Part shown: piece by piece, positions 8,815 to 16,214 of the stretch | Position numbering within the stretch: the first letter of the stretch is position 1 | Layout of the letters: every line of letters begins with the position of its first letter | Source of the DNA: Methylobacterium amylolyticum | GTDB taxonomy: Bacteria > Pseudomonadota > Alphaproteobacteria > Rhizobiales > Beijerinckiaceae | Length of the DNA stretch: 64,000 bases | Direction: 5' to 3' | Assembly: GCF_030700245.1 (NCBI RefSeq) | Contig: NZ_JAUYZI010000023.1 | Span: forward strand, 2,501-66,500 | Notes under the pieces: model-generated | Told to the model about the DNA's origin: nothing | The model's database searches: none | What the model saw: only the letters and a program-made list of their open reading frames with translations | Position numbers and translations under genes: made by a program

Positions 8815-10346
8815 CAGCGGGGTCCCTCGATCCGGTTGAGCCCGCCCATGTAGGGATGCAGCGCCGACGGGATCGTGACGCTGCCGTCCGGGTTCTGGTA
8901 GTTCTCCATCACGGCGATGAGCGCGCGGCCCACCGCCACGCCCGAGCCGTTGAGAGTGTGGACGTAGGCCGGCTTGCCGTCCTTGCCCCGGTAGCGCGCG
9001 TTCATCCGCCGCGCCTGGAAGTCGCCGCAGACCGAGCAGGACGAGATCTCGCGGTAGGTCCGCTGGCCCGGCACCCAGACCTCGATGTCGTAGGTTTTTT
9101 GCGAGGCGAAGCCCATGTCGCCCGTGCACAGGGTCATGACGCGATAGGGCAGGTCGAGTTTCTTCAGCACCGCCTCGGCGCAGGTGAGCATGCGCTCGTG
9201 CTCGTTGGCGGATTCCTCCGGGGTGGTGATCGAGACCAGCTCCACCTTGTTGAACTGGTGCTGGCGCAGCATCCCGCGGGTGTCCCGCCCCGCCGCCCCG
9301 GCCTCGGCCCGGAAGCAGGGGGTGAGCGCGGTGAAGCGCAGGGGGAGTTCTTCCTCGCGCAGGATCGACTCGCGGACGAGGTTGGTCAGCGGCACCTCGG
9401 CGGTCGGGATGAGCCAGAAACCGCTTCGTTGCTGAATTTCTGCTCTTCTTTTCTCTATGCTTTCCTCGGACAAAATTTCCTTTGCGCCGCTGTTTAAAAG
9501 AGCGTCTGTAAATATTCCGAATTTAACTAAAAATTCAACAAACTTGCTGGATCTCGGCTCATTTAGGGCCGCATTGTACAGCTCTGAATTTTGAATGCTG
9601 TATTTTTCGATGGACTCCCGGATTAGGTCCATTCCTCGTTCTGCGGCGAGTTCATCAACTAAATCTTTGTTGCCGATATTTATACCAAATTGATCCTCGC
9701 GAAATTTCGGCAACTGTGCTGTACCGAACATCGCCGCGTCTCGCACCAGCACAGGCGGCACCACCTCCAGATAGCCGTGCTCCTGCGTATGCAGGTCGAG
9801 CATGAACTGCCCGAGCGCCCGCTCCAGCCGGGCGAGCTGGCCCTTGAGCACCACGAAGCGCGAGCCGGACATCCGGGCCGCCGCCTCGAAGTCCATCAGC
9901 CCCATCGCCTCGCCGAGCTCGAAATGCTCGCGCCCCTCCCCCAGCCGCTCGCGGGCGGAGGCGTGGCTGCGGTAGAGGACGTTGCCGTGCTCGTCGGCGC
10001 CCTCCGGCACGTCGGCCTTCGGCCGGTTCGGGATCGCCGCGAGTTTTTCCGACAGCGCCCGGTCCGCGTCGTCTTGAGCCTTCTTCAGCTCCGGCTCGGC
10101 CGCCTTGAGGCGGGCGACCTCCGCCATCAGCTCGGCGGCGCGCGCCTCGTCCTTGACCTTCTTGGCGACCCCGATCTCCTTGGCGAGCGCGTTGCGCCGC
10201 TCCTGGTTGCCCTGCGCCGCCGACACCGCGCCCTTGCGCGCCTCGTCGAGGGCGATCAGGGCGGCCGACAGGGGCGCGAGGCCCCGGCGTTCGAGGTCGC
10301 GGTCGAAGGCGTCCGGGTTCTCCCGGATGGCGCGGATGTCGTGCAT
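8814..10346 (-). CDS. serS: seryl-tRNA synthetase with an internal foreign-looking insert
   Basis: This class II enzyme charges tRNA(Ser). The N-terminal coiled-coil arm spans about residues 30-105. The catalytic core is complete: motif 1 region, [12 protein letters not shown] (serine-binding TxE), motif 2 ([18 protein letters not shown]), [20 protein letters not shown] and motif 3 ([19 protein letters not shown]). Bacterial SerRS proteins usually have about 425-430 residues; this one has 510. The surplus is a single in-frame stretch, about residues 221-309, between PKFREDQF and FWLIPT. It has A+T-rich codons unlike the rest of the gene and is listed separately. Because frame and active-site motifs are intact, the gene is probably functional. 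The start [10 protein letters not shown] is the family start. Confidence 0.95.
   Translation of the reverse strand: MHDIRAIRENPDAFDRDLERRGLAPLSAALIALDEARKGAVSAAQGNQERRNALAKEIGVAKKVKDEARAAELMAEVARLKAAEPELKKAQDDADRALSEKLAAIPNRPKADVPEGADEHGNVLYRSHASARERLGEGREHFELGEAMGLMDFEAAARMSGSRFVVLKGQLARLERALGQFMLDLHTQEHGYLEVVPPVLVRDAAMFGTAQLPKFREDQFGINIGNKDLVDELAAERGMDLIRESIEKYSIQNSELYNAALNEPRSSKFVEFLVKFGIFTDALLNSGAKEILSEESIEKRRAEIQQRSGFWLIPTAEVPLTNLVRESILREEELPLRFTALTPCFRAEAGAAGRDTRGMLRQHQFNKVELVSITTPEESANEHERMLTCAEAVLKKLDLPYRVMTLCTGDMGFASQKTYDIEVWVPGQRTYREISSCSVCGDFQARRMNARYRGKDGKPAYVHTLNGSGVAVGRALIAVMENYQNPDGSVTIPSALHPYMGGLNRIEGPR
9420..9686 (-). other. in-frame low-G+C insert within serS (about 89 codons)
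   Basis: The stretch encodes about 89 residues, from [16 protein letters not shown] to [10 protein letters not shown]. It has no counterpart in a typical SerRS, where only a short loop joins PKFREDxF to the strand before TAEVPL. By hand count, 126 of the 300 bases from 9421 to 9720 are G or C (42%), against well over 70% around it. The unusual codons (TTT, TTA, AAA, ATA, AGA) also cover the conserved residues [12 protein letters not shown] just before the insert, out to about 9728. On the other side the change is abrupt at FWLIPT. The peptide looks helical and charged. There are no intein motifs and no stop codons. Confidence 0.9.
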
Positions 10347-10470
10347 CGGATGGGCTCGGGTGGTGGTCGATGGGCGGCGTGCGCCCCGCGCGGGGCCCGC
10401 TTTGCCGCATCGCGCCCCGGGGGACAAGCGCGGGGGCGACCGACCCGCGCGTCGCCGGTCCTACCCAACC

Positions 10471-10586
10471 CCCTCATCCTGAGGCGCCCGCGCCAGCGGG
10501 CCTCGAAGGAGGTCTCCAGGGAACGCGCGGCTGGCTGGAGGCCTCCTTCGAGGGCTCCGCTGCGCTGCGCCGCCTCAGGATGAGGG
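10471..10586. repeat. palindromic repeat family A, copy 1
   Basis: This is a 116-bp near-perfect inverted repeat. The outer arms CCCTCATCCTGAGGCG and its exact complement pair over 16 bp, and the inner arms CCTCGAAGGAGG / CCTCCTTCGAGG also pair. A related copy lies at 55097-55215. It fills most of the 351-bp gap between the divergent serS and DUF815 genes. It has no coding capacity and is of the REP or MITE-like type. I see no other feature in this gap. Confidence 0.9.
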
Positions 10587-10697
10587 CGTGGATGGGACGA
10601 TGCAGGCTCGTCTCCCAATCCTGTCACGGAGCCGTCGGGTGATTTTCTCGGTCGACCCGCTTAAGACGCCGGGCAAACCGTTACGAGTCCGAACACG

Positions 10698-11573
10698 ATG
10701 ACGAGTCCCGCCACCCTCGACACCCTGATGCCCCTCCTGGAGCGCATCGCCACCGCCCTGGAGCGCGCGGCGCCGCCCGCCCCGCCGGCCTTCGACCCGG
10801 CGGCGGCCGACGCCTTCCTGTGGGGGCCGGAGCGGCGGCTGGTGCCGGTGCCGCAGGTGGCCCATGTCGAGATGGCCCTGCTCACCGGCATCGACCGGGC
10901 CCGCGACATCCTCGTCGAGAACACCGAGCGCTTCGCCCGCGGCCTGCCGGCCAACAACGCCCTGCTCTGGGGCGCGCGCGGCATGGGCAAGTCCTCGCTG
11001 GTCAAGGCGGCCCACGCCGACATCAACGCCCGCAGGCCGGACGGCGCGCGGCCGATGAAGCTCGTCGAGATCCACCGCGAGGACATCGAGGCGCTGCCCG
11101 ACCTGATGGCGCTGCTGCGGCCCGACCCGCACCGCTGGCTGGTGTTCTGCGACGACCTGTCGTTCGACGCCGACGACACCTCGTACAAGTCGCTCAAGAC
11201 GGCGCTCGACGGCGGCATCGAGGGCCGGCCGGCCAACGTGCTGTTCTACGCCACCTCCAACCGGCGGCACCTGCTCGCCCGCGAGATGGTGGAGAACGAG
11301 CGCTCGACCGCGATCAACCCCGGCGAGGCGGTGGAGGAGAAGGTCTCCCTGTCCGACCGGTTCGGCCTGTGGCTCGGCTTCCACAAGTGCAGCCAGGACG
11401 AGTTCCTGGGCATGATCCGCGCCTACGCCGAGCGCTACGGCCTCGACGTCGCCCCGGAGCAGCTCCGCGCCGAGGCGCTGGAATGGGCCACCACCCGCGG
11501 CTCCCGCTCGGGGCGCACTGCCTTCCAGTTCATCCAGGATCTGGCCGGGCGGCTCGGGCGGACGCTGGACTGA
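10698..11573 (+). CDS. DUF815 family ATP-binding protein
   Basis: This AAA-type ATPase of 291 residues has no settled role. The Walker A motif is GARGMGKSSLVKA (about residues 96-108) and the Walker B-like segment is WLVFCDDLSF. An arginine-rich sensor segment reads ATSNRRHLLARE, and a lid region ends in the conserved SGRTAFQFIQDLAGR. The N-terminus before WGPERRLVPVPQVAH is helical and variable, as in the family. It stands alone, transcribed away from serS and followed by repeat family B. The annotation is by fold and family only. Confidence 0.88.
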   Translation: MTSPATLDTLMPLLERIATALERAAPPAPPAFDPAAADAFLWGPERRLVPVPQVAHVEMALLTGIDRARDILVENTERFARGLPANNALLWGARGMGKSSLVKAAHADINARRPDGARPMKLVEIHREDIEALPDLMALLRPDPHRWLVFCDDLSFDADDTSYKSLKTALDGGIEGRPANVLFYATSNRRHLLAREMVENERSTAINPGEAVEEKVSLSDRFGLWLGFHKCSQDEFLGMIRAYAERYGLDVAPEQLRAEALEWATTRGSRSGRTAFQFIQDLAGRLGRTLD

Positions 11574-11580
11574 CGCTGCG

Positions 11581-11748
11581 TCCCTCCCCCCTGCGGGGGA
11601 GGGTGGCCCGCGAAGCGGGTCGGGAGAGGGGAGCGACGGTGTTGGAAGGGGCGTCGCCCTCACCGTGGCTCGGCCTCTTTCTGAAGCCGGATTCTCCTCA
11701 CCCGACGCCCTTCGGGCGCCACCCTCTCCCGCAGAGGGGAGAGGGAGC
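11581..11748. repeat. inverted repeat family B, copy 1
   Basis: Two arms of about 52 bp point towards each other around a unique centre of about 60 bp. The left arm begins TCCCTCCCCCCTGCGGGG and the right arm is its imperfect complement. The right arm, read on the minus strand, is almost identical over about 52 bases to the left arm of the copy at 28486-28657. The element fills the 197-bp gap between the convergent DUF815 and dut genes. It is non-coding and could act as a bidirectional transcript end, but no U-tract is seen. Confidence 0.85.
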
Positions 11749-11770
11749 GTTGCGGCAAATCTCCGCCGCC

Positions 11771-12244
11771 CTACCGCCCGCTCGACCCGAACCCCCCGGC
11801 CCCGCGCCCCGAGGCCGGCTCCTCCGCGCCGTCGAGGAGCGTCAATTCCGGCCGGGCGATCCGGGTGAAGACGAGCTGCGCGATGCGCTCCCCCGGCTCG
11901 ATCCGCACCGGCTCGGACGCAGTCCGGTTCCAGGCGGAGACCAGCAGCGGCCCCTCATAGTCGGCGTCGATCACGCCGGTGCCGTTGCCGAGCACCAGTC
12001 CCTCGCGGTGCCCCCGCCCCGAGCGCGGGAAGACCAGCCCGCACCAGCCGGGATCGCGGATCAGCACGCAGAAGCCCGCCGGAATGAGCGCCGGGGGCCC
12101 CTGCGGCGCGAGCACCAGCGCCGCGTCGAGGCAGGCGTGCAGGTCGAGGCCGGCGGCCGCCGCCGAGCCCCAGCGCGGGAATCCCCAGCCCGGCAGCCGG
12201 GGATCGAGGATCCGGATGCCGACGCCCGCGAGATCGCCGGTCAT
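11771..12244 (-). CDS. dut: dUTP diphosphatase
   Basis: This trimeric enzyme hydrolyses dUTP to dUMP, keeping uracil out of DNA and feeding thymidylate synthesis. Family motifs appear in order: AAAAGLDLHAC (motif 1), PRSGRGHREGLVLGN (motif 2), GVIDADYEG (motif 3 with its Asp and Tyr), RIAQLVF (motif 4) and the Gly-rich tail GRGAGGFGSSGR (motif 5). At 157 residues it has normal length. Its VRILDPR-like start and the LGN-GVIDxDYxG wording resemble the gammaproteobacterial form. The ATG overlaps the stop of the CoA-ester lyase gene as ATGA, so the two are coupled. Confidence 0.93.
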   Translation of the reverse strand: MTGDLAGVGIRILDPRLPGWGFPRWGSAAAAGLDLHACLDAALVLAPQGPPALIPAGFCVLIRDPGWCGLVFPRSGRGHREGLVLGNGTGVIDADYEGPLLVSAWNRTASEPVRIEPGERIAQLVFTRIARPELTLLDGAEEPASGRGAGGFGSSGR

Positions 12245-13119
12245 CCAAGCCGACCGATCGCCTCGGCGAGGGCCAGCGTCCGCCGCGCCGCCTCGACGTG
12301 GAGGCGCTCGACCATCCGTCCGTCGAGCGCGATCACACCGCGGCCGCGGGTCTCCGGCGCGTCGAAGGCGCCCGCCACGCGCCGCGCCTCGGCGACCTCG
12401 TCGGCGCTCGGCCCGAAGGCGGCGTTGGCCGGGCCGATCTGGCTCGGGTGGATCAGCATCTTGCCGTCGAAGCCAAGATCGCGACCGTGCGCGCACTCGG
12501 CCTCGAATCCGGCCGCATCGGCGAAATCGGAAAAGACGCCGTCGATCGCGTCGATCTCGTGGGCGCGGGCGGCGGCGAGGATCTGCATCAGCCAGGGCGT
12601 CAGCGCCGCGCGTCCGGGCGGCCGGATGCGGGCGGCGGTCAGGAGGTCGTTGGGCCCCACCACCAAAGCCGAGAGCCGCGCGTCGACGTCGCGGGCGCCG
12701 GCGGCGATCTCGGCGACGTTCACCACCGCCATCGGGGTCTCGATCATCGCCCAGATCCGCGTGGCCGGCGGGGCGCCGAGCCGGCGCAGCCGCGAGCCCG
12801 CCGCGATCAGCGCGTCGGAACTGCGCACCTTCGGGACCAGGATCGCGTCCGGGGCCGCGCCCGCCAGCGCCGCGAGGTCGGCCTCGCCGTCCTCGGTGTC
12901 GGGCGGGTTGATCCGCACCACCACCTCGCGGGGGCCGAAGCCGCGGCCCGCCACCGCCGCCGCGACCTGCTCCCGGGCCGCCGCCTTCGCCTCGGGGGCG
13001 ACCCCGTCCTCCAGGTCGAGGATCACCACGTCGGCGGGCAGGCCGCGCGCCTTCTCGATCGCCCGCGCGTTGGAGCCCGGCATGGCGAGGACGCTGCGGC
13101 GCGGACGGATCTCGCTCAT
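12241..13119 (-). CDS. HpcH/HpaI (CitE-like) CoA-ester lyase
   Basis: This beta-barrel lyase of 292 residues belongs to the family of malyl-CoA and citramalyl-CoA lyases and thioesterases. It shows the N-terminal RSVLAMPGSN segment, the catalytic arginine in VVRINPPDT, the metal-binding glutamate in MIETPMAV, and the aspartate in LGFDGKMLIHPSQI. In serine-cycle methylotrophs, paralogues cleave malyl-CoA or hydrolyse it. Nothing nearby supports the main serine-cycle enzyme or a citrate lyase complex, so the substrate is left open. It is coupled to dut by an ATGA overlap and diverges from the DUF429 gene. Confidence 0.85.
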   Translation of the reverse strand: MSEIRPRRSVLAMPGSNARAIEKARGLPADVVILDLEDGVAPEAKAAAREQVAAAVAGRGFGPREVVVRINPPDTEDGEADLAALAGAAPDAILVPKVRSSDALIAAGSRLRRLGAPPATRIWAMIETPMAVVNVAEIAAGARDVDARLSALVVGPNDLLTAARIRPPGRAALTPWLMQILAAARAHEIDAIDGVFSDFADAAGFEAECAHGRDLGFDGKMLIHPSQIGPANAAFGPSADEVAEARRVAGAFDAPETRGRGVIALDGRMVERLHVEAARRTLALAEAIGRLG

Positions 13120-13188
13120 CACGGGTCTCCCGGGGCTGTATCGCGCCGCGGATAGCCGCCGGCCGGACCGGGGGCAAGGAGGGCGGGG

Positions 13189-13956
13189 ATGGCGCGCTGG
13201 ATCGCGGGGCTCGACGGCTGCCGCGGCGCCTGGGCCGGGGCGCTCCTCGACCTCGACGACGCGAGCCGCCACCGCTGCGGCCTGTTCGGCAGCGTCGCCG
13301 CCCTGCTCGACGCCCCCGAGGCGCCGCTCGTGGTCGGGATCGACGTGCCGATCGGCCTGCCGGACCGCGTGACCGGGGGCGGCCGCGCCGCCGACCGGGC
13401 CGCCCGCGCCCGCCTCGGCCCCGCCCGCGCCTCGGTCTTCCCGATGCCGCCGCGGGCGGCGGTCTACGCCCCCGATTACGCGGCGGCCAAGGCGGCCTCC
13501 CGCGCCGCCAGCGACCCGCCCTTCGCCCCCTCGATCCAGGGCTGGAACATCTTCCCCTATGTCCGCGAGGTGGACGAATTGCTGCGGGCGCGGCCCGAAG
13601 CGCGAGCCCGGGTCCACGAGGTCCACCCGGAAGTCGCCTTCCACGCCCTCAACGGCCTGCGGCCGCTCGGCCTGCCCAAGAAGGGGCCGCGCCGGGGCGA
13701 GGGCCTGCGCCTGCGCCGCGCCCTGCTCGCCGAGGCCGGCCTGCCCGCCGCGCTGATCGAGGCCCGGACCCCGGGCGTGCCGGAGGACGACCACCTCGAC
13801 GCGCTGGCCGGCCTCGTCGTCGCCCGCGACATCCTCGCGGGGGTGGCGGTGCCGCTGCCGGGCGCGCCCGAGCACGACGCCTTCGGCCTGCCGGTGGTGA
13901 TCTGGGCGCCGGCCCCGGGACGCGGGCGCGCGGGCGCCCTAGATGGGCCGCCATGA
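13189..13956 (+). CDS. DUF429 domain protein (predicted RNase H-like fold)
   Basis: This protein of 255 residues has the DUF429 pattern: an N-terminal AGLDGCRGAWAGALLD, then VVGIDVPIGLPD, SVFPMPPRAAVY, HEVHPEVAFHALNG and a C-terminal EDDHLDALAGLVVAR. Acidic residues in the first, second and last blocks resemble the metal-binding set of RNase H-like nucleases. This role is predicted for the family and not shown. The stop overlaps the ATG of the Nudix hydrolase (ATGA), so the pair is probably co-translated; a link to nucleotide or nucleic acid clean-up is only suggestive. Confidence 0.85.
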   Translation: MARWIAGLDGCRGAWAGALLDLDDASRHRCGLFGSVAALLDAPEAPLVVGIDVPIGLPDRVTGGGRAADRAARARLGPARASVFPMPPRAAVYAPDYAAAKAASRAASDPPFAPSIQGWNIFPYVREVDELLRARPEARARVHEVHPEVAFHALNGLRPLGLPKKGPRRGEGLRLRRALLAEAGLPAALIEARTPGVPEDDHLDALAGLVVARDILAGVAVPLPGAPEHDAFGLPVVIWAPAPGRGRAGALDGPP

Positions 13957-14468
13957 GTCCGTCCTCCGCAAGCCTGCCCGTGCGCCACATCGCCCGCGCG
14001 ATCGTCCTCGATCCCGCCGACCGCATCCTCCTGATCGCCTACAGCTCGGTCCACGCGCGGGGGCCGGACGGCGCGCCGCTGCGCTTCTGGTTCCTGCCGG
14101 GCGGCGGGCTGGAGCCGGGCGAGGACCACGTCACCGCCTGCCGCCGGGAACTCGGCGAGGAGATCGGCCGGGAGGACGCCGAGATCGGGCCGCAGGTCGC
14201 CGCCTGCGACGGGCCCTTCCACCTGTTCCGCCAGTCCCGCGACGCCCGCGAGCGCTACTTCCTCGTGCGGCTGCCCGACGACCGGGTCGACACGAGCCGG
14301 CTGGCCGAGACCGAGGACAACCCGGTGTTCGGCACCCGCTGGTGGTCGATCCCCGAATTGCGGGCCGCCGCCGAGAGGGTCGAGCCCGCGGGCCTGACCG
14401 ACCTCGCCGCGCGGCTGATCGCCGGGACTATTCCGGCCGAGCCCGTCGTTCTGACCTGGAACCCGTGA
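13953..14468 (+). CDS. Nudix hydrolase
   Basis: This 171-residue hydrolase acts on a nucleoside diphosphate linked to some other moiety. The Nudix box GGGLEPGEDHVTACRREL continues into GEEIG and has the catalytic REL-GEE glutamates. The N-terminus (LPVRHIARAIVLDPADRILLIAY) forms the usual first strands. Substrate cannot be told from the sequence. The start overlaps the stop of the DUF429 gene. A second Nudix enzyme, NudC, lies about 5 kb downstream. Confidence 0.88.
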   Translation: MSPSSASLPVRHIARAIVLDPADRILLIAYSSVHARGPDGAPLRFWFLPGGGLEPGEDHVTACRRELGEEIGREDAEIGPQVAACDGPFHLFRQSRDARERYFLVRLPDDRVDTSRLAETEDNPVFGTRWWSIPELRAAAERVEPAGLTDLAARLIAGTIPAEPVVLTWNP

Positions 14469-14535
14469 CGCGCCGCCGGGTCGAAGGGCCCGGACGCGAC
14501 CGGATCGACATCACCACCGAGAAGGAAGAGGCACC

Positions 14536-15201
14536 ATGTTCCCCCAGACCCTGACCGAGGGCTACCGCACGTTCCTGTCGGACCGCTTCACTACGGAGCG
14601 CCGCCGCTTCCGGCAGCTCGCCACCAGCCAGTCCCCGGACGTGCTGGTGATCAGTTGCTGCGACAGCCGCGTCGCCCCCGAGGCGATCTTCGATTCCGGC
14701 CCGGGCGAACTGTTCGTGATCCGCAACGTCGCCAACATCGTGCCCGTCTACGAGACCGGCGGCGAGTATCACGGCACCTCCGCGGCCATCGAGTTCGCGG
14801 TGCAGGTGCTGGAGATCAAGCACGTGGTCGTGCTCGGGCACGCCACCTGCGGGGGCATCAAGGCCTACGTCGACAAGGTCAAGCCGCTCTCCGAGGGCAA
14901 CTTCATCGGCAAGTGGACCTCGCTCGTCGCCCCTGCCGAGGCCAAGGCCGGCAACTCCTCGGCGCCCGACTACCTGACGCGGATGGAGCACGCCATGGTC
15001 AGCCAGAGCATCGAGAACCTGCTGACCTTCCCCTTCGTGAAGGAGCGGGTCGACGACGGCCGCCTCCAGCTCCACGGCGCGCATTTCGGCGTGGCGAACG
15101 GCGTGCTGCTGGTGCGCAATCCCGAGACCGGCGATTTCGCCCCCGCCGTCGATACCGGCGGACGGCGGGTCGGCCCCGCCGCGGGCATGCTCTGCGACTG
15201 A
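14536..15201 (+). CDS. beta-class carbonic anhydrase
   Basis: This enzyme interconverts CO2 and bicarbonate in the cytoplasm. The zinc ligands are visible as the Cys and Asp of CCDSRVAPE and the His and Cys of LGHATCGGI. The activating Asp-Arg pair is in CDSR. The 221 residues fit the bacterial beta class. The ATG is preceded by a clear GAAGGAAGAGG-like purine tract. It is monocistronic and converges with the DUF4142 gene. Bicarbonate supply for carboxylases is the likely role. Confidence 0.93.
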   Translation: MFPQTLTEGYRTFLSDRFTTERRRFRQLATSQSPDVLVISCCDSRVAPEAIFDSGPGELFVIRNVANIVPVYETGGEYHGTSAAIEFAVQVLEIKHVVVLGHATCGGIKAYVDKVKPLSEGNFIGKWTSLVAPAEAKAGNSSAPDYLTRMEHAMVSQSIENLLTFPFVKERVDDGRLQLHGAHFGVANGVLLVRNPETGDFAPAVDTGGRRVGPAAGMLCD

Positions 15202-15269
15202 GGGCGTGTGGGTCGCGGGGCGTGCGGGTCGCGCGCGTGGGCGGTGCGTCGATGAGGGGCGCACCCATG

Positions 15270-15298
15270 AAAAAGGCGGCGGGCTCGCGCCCGCCGCC
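15270..15298 (-). terminator. Rho-independent terminator of the DUF4142 gene
   Basis: On the minus strand a perfect 10-bp G+C stem (GGCGGCGGGC / GCCCGCCGCC) with a four-base loop is followed directly by five T residues. It lies about 40 bp beyond the DUF4142 stop codon. On the plus strand the A-run precedes the stem, so it would not terminate the carbonic anhydrase transcript intrinsically. Confidence 0.8.
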
Positions 15299-15334
15299 CC
15301 CGATCCCCGCGCGGGGATCGCCTCACAGGGTGAG

Positions 15335-16042
15335 TCACATGGCGCCGGGCAGGCGCTGGGCCTCGCTGTAGTGCATCTGCAGGGCCGGGAGCGCCTGCTG
15401 GGCGTAGCCGCGCAGGGCCGGGTTCGGGCCGCCCTGGGCGTAGGCCTGGGTCATGGCGATGGCCATCTGGTGCGACTGGATCTGCTGCTGGGCGTAGAGC
15501 CGGTCGAAGCGCGGGCCCGCCGGGGTCGACGAGAGCTGCGCGAGCATCGCCTGCTGCTCGGGGCTCGGGGCCACGATGGTCGCGCCGCCGGTGACGTCGG
15601 CCATGCCGCCGGCCACCACGCGGCTGCCCGCCGCGGCACCGCGCGCGGCACCGGCGCCGGCACCCTCGATCCCGCCGACCGGGCCGCCCGACAGCGTGCC
15701 GCCGACCACGCCCGTGGCCGCGCCGAGACCCGCGCCGACCGCGCCGCCGGCCACCGCCAGCGGGGCCTCGACCAGACCGCCGACCACGCCGGCGTTGCGG
15801 TCCGCCATGTAGGCCCGCTCGCCGCCGGCCAGCGCCACGTTGGCGGCGCGGTGGTCGCGCAGCGCCTCCTGGGCGTAGCTGCGGACCCGCGGGTTGCGGG
15901 ACTTGGACAGCGCGATCTGCGCCGACTGGATCTCGAAGGAATTGGCCTGCATCGACTGCAAGCGGAAGTCGCCGGACTGCGCGAAGGCGGGCGACGACAG
16001 GGCGAGCACCAGTGCGGACGCGGCGACGTAGTTCTTCAACAT
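15335..16042 (-). CDS. DUF4142 domain protein, exported, with Gly/Ala-rich centre
   Basis: This 235-residue protein has a signal peptide (MLKNYVAASALVLALSSPAFAQS). The DUF4142 helical bundle appears in two halves: FEIQSAQIALSKSRNPRVR with YAQEALRDHRAANVAL, and later FDRLYAQQQIQSHQMAIAM. Between them lies a tract of about 80 residues rich in Gly and Ala (about residues 85-165), which most family members lack; it resembles glycine-zipper segments. DUF4142 proteins are often stress-induced envelope proteins. A perfect EcfG promoter about 110 bp upstream and a clear terminator support a single stress-regulated gene. Confidence 0.85.
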   Translation of the reverse strand: MLKNYVAASALVLALSSPAFAQSGDFRLQSMQANSFEIQSAQIALSKSRNPRVRSYAQEALRDHRAANVALAGGERAYMADRNAGVVGGLVEAPLAVAGGAVGAGLGAATGVVGGTLSGGPVGGIEGAGAGAARGAAAGSRVVAGGMADVTGGATIVAPSPEQQAMLAQLSSTPAGPRFDRLYAQQQIQSHQMAIAMTQAYAQGGPNPALRGYAQQALPALQMHYSEAQRLPGAM

Positions 16043-16153
16043 CTCGACCTCGTAGTGTGATGGCGATGCGAGCCGGCAGGACGGAGCCCGCGCCGAAATC
16101 CCGCGACTTGCGGCGGCAGGACTTGCGGCGGCTCGACCGCGATTCGACCCGTC

Positions 16154-16178
16154 AACGATGCCCTGCGACGATTGTTCC
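16154..16178 (-). promoter_or_regulatory. EcfG (general stress sigma factor) promoter for the DUF4142 gene
   Basis: Read on the minus strand the sequence is GGAAC, 16 bases, CGTT, an exact match to the alphaproteobacterial EcfG/PhyR regulon consensus. It would start a transcript with a leader of about 105 nt before the DUF4142 ATG at 16042. It also covers the first ATG that could open the neighbouring acyltransferase frame, which argues for the later start of that gene. Confidence 0.8.
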
Positions 16179-16214
16179 TGGGCGCCGCGGGCGCCCGACT
16201 ACGGAGCGGCCGGC

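Noticed and set aside
9420..9686. Intein or group I/II intron in serS
   Set aside because: The insert begins with Gly and ends in Ser-Gly, has no splicing-site Cys/Ser/Thr with His-Asn, is too short for an intein, and stays in frame with no intron core.
9420..9686. Read-through pseudogene or assembly error in serS
   Set aside because: No stop or frameshift is present, both borders fit the protein fold, and all catalytic motifs follow in frame. Only read data could exclude a chimera, so this is noted as a check.
12241..13119. Part of a citrate lyase complex (citE)
   Set aside because: No citF, citD or accessory genes are nearby; the protein fits the broader CoA-ester lyase family.
15270..15298. 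Terminator for the carbonic anhydrase gene
   Set aside because: On the plus strand the A-run precedes the stem and no T-run follows; the signal is right only for the minus-strand DUF4142 gene.
16158..16214. Earlier ATG start of the acyltransferase
   Set aside because: It lies within a perfect divergent EcfG promoter and lacks a ribosome-binding site, whereas the GTG at 16215 has GGAG at eight bases and starts at the family core.
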